The notes under the pieces: generated by a model
The model's input: only the letters and a program-made list of their open reading frames with translations
Told to the model about the DNA's origin: nothing
The model's database searches: none
Shown here: piece by piece, positions 63,405 to 64,000 of the stretch
Layout of the letters: every line of letters starts with the position of its first letter
Position numbering within the stretch: the first letter of the stretch is position 1
NCBI GenBank assembly: GCA_027627225.1
Contig: JAPFQT010000396.1
Span: 1 to 64,000 of the forward strand
Direction: 5' to 3'
From: Congeria kusceri
Taxonomy: Eukaryota; Mollusca; Bivalvia; Myida; Dreissenidae
Length of the DNA stretch: 64,000 nucleotides
Translations under genes and position numbers: made by a program

Positions 63405-64000
63405 AGGTACACAATCTCTATAGTGACATATTTCATACCAGGATAATGGCAGCCTGGATGATGGGACACAGTCTCAACGATAATGTAATGATTAATGGGA
63501 AATACATAATTAGAGTACAGTCGACTCACGATAACTTGAGCTTGTTTGTCACAAATTTCTCATTGGCACACGTGTTATTTAAGGGACCAATATTGTATTG
63601 CTAGATATTCATATAAATTTCTGTTATATGGTTCGAATTAGCAAGGGTTGAATTTTTTTTTTGATGGCTGTAAGTGTTGGTCACGGTAACAGTTCCAGTT
63701 TTCGCACTAGTTATATTTTCGTGGCTCAAACATACTAAGGGTTGCTTCAAGGCGTGAATTGATTAGATGCACTTTACTGTCAAAATTTTAAGAAGAGATT
63801 ACGCAATAATTTATTCTCGCCTTCAACACACGCCACATTATTATAAACCATGTTAATGTAAGAACTCCACAATGTGGCTATTACTTTGACCAATGAACAT
63901 TAGTCTTACATGCAAAAAATTCTTTCATATCTGTTAACATTAGTTTTAAGTAATTCTAAAACGCTACAATGCATACTAAAACTATAGCCTGACCGACCTT

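Larger units (their letters stand above)
42288..64000. repeat. Right outer arm of giant inverted repeat
   Basis: Reverse complement of 7892-29604 with constant coordinate sum 71892. All genes and elements of the left outer arm recur here in mirror order. The window ends inside the arm, so sequence equivalent to 1-7891 may follow outside. Confidence 0.97.

Overview
This is eukaryotic DNA, AT-rich, intron-containing and full of repeats. TTAGGG telomere-type repeats, several tandem-core elements of the pearl/Helitron-like style, Tc1/mariner relics and a RING-less B-box TRIM gene together suggest a mollusc, most likely a bivalve. The species cannot be named from the sequence.

The dominant feature is a giant inverted repeat. 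Everything from about 7892 to 31550 returns in reverse complement from about 40477 to 64000. In the outer part, paired positions add up to 71892 over about 21.7 kb with almost no differences; I found one substitution, 15069 versus 56823. The right arm is cut by the window end, so the true arm length is unknown. Each arm holds a head-to-head telomeric array: 33 perfect TTAGGG copies at 29610-29807 and 13 CCCTAA copies at 42205-42282. Inside the arrays the arms still match, but pairs now add up to 72012, the 120-base shift being 20 telomere units. Divergence rises to about 0.6% and then about 4% before homology ends. The asymmetric core at 31551-40476 is satellite-like: a ~568-bp tandem duplication, a ~367-bp tandem repeat, a five-monomer higher-order repeat of ~812 bp with octamer microsatellite slots, and a ~380-bp repeat.

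Layout from the left. Bases 1-7891 appear once in the window and hold one tandem-core element (388-1955) and no recognised gene. Each arm, read from outside toward the axis, then contains: a tRNA-derived sequence; a 720-bp pogo/Tc1-like element; a 26-bp minisatellite; a Tc1-like transposase relic; an inverted piece of the same minisatellite; a mariner-like relic; a tandem-core element; a complete three-exon TRIM-like gene (566 aa, B-boxes, coiled coil, beta-propeller-like C terminus) transcribed away from the axis; a second tandem-core element in its first intron, interrupted by a 2577-bp terminal-inverted-repeat element; a GAAT microsatellite; the telomeric array; and octamer arrays.

The only gene I can support is the TRIM-like gene, present twice with apparently identical coding sequence. 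The likeliest readings of the whole structure are a recent fold-back or sister-chromatid-type fusion at a subtelomere that already carried an older inverted repeat, or an assembly fold-back. The sequence alone cannot decide between them. A 13-bp GGGA-N5-TCCC motif recurs only in the block between the two telomeric arrays, as far as I saw, and I cannot explain it.
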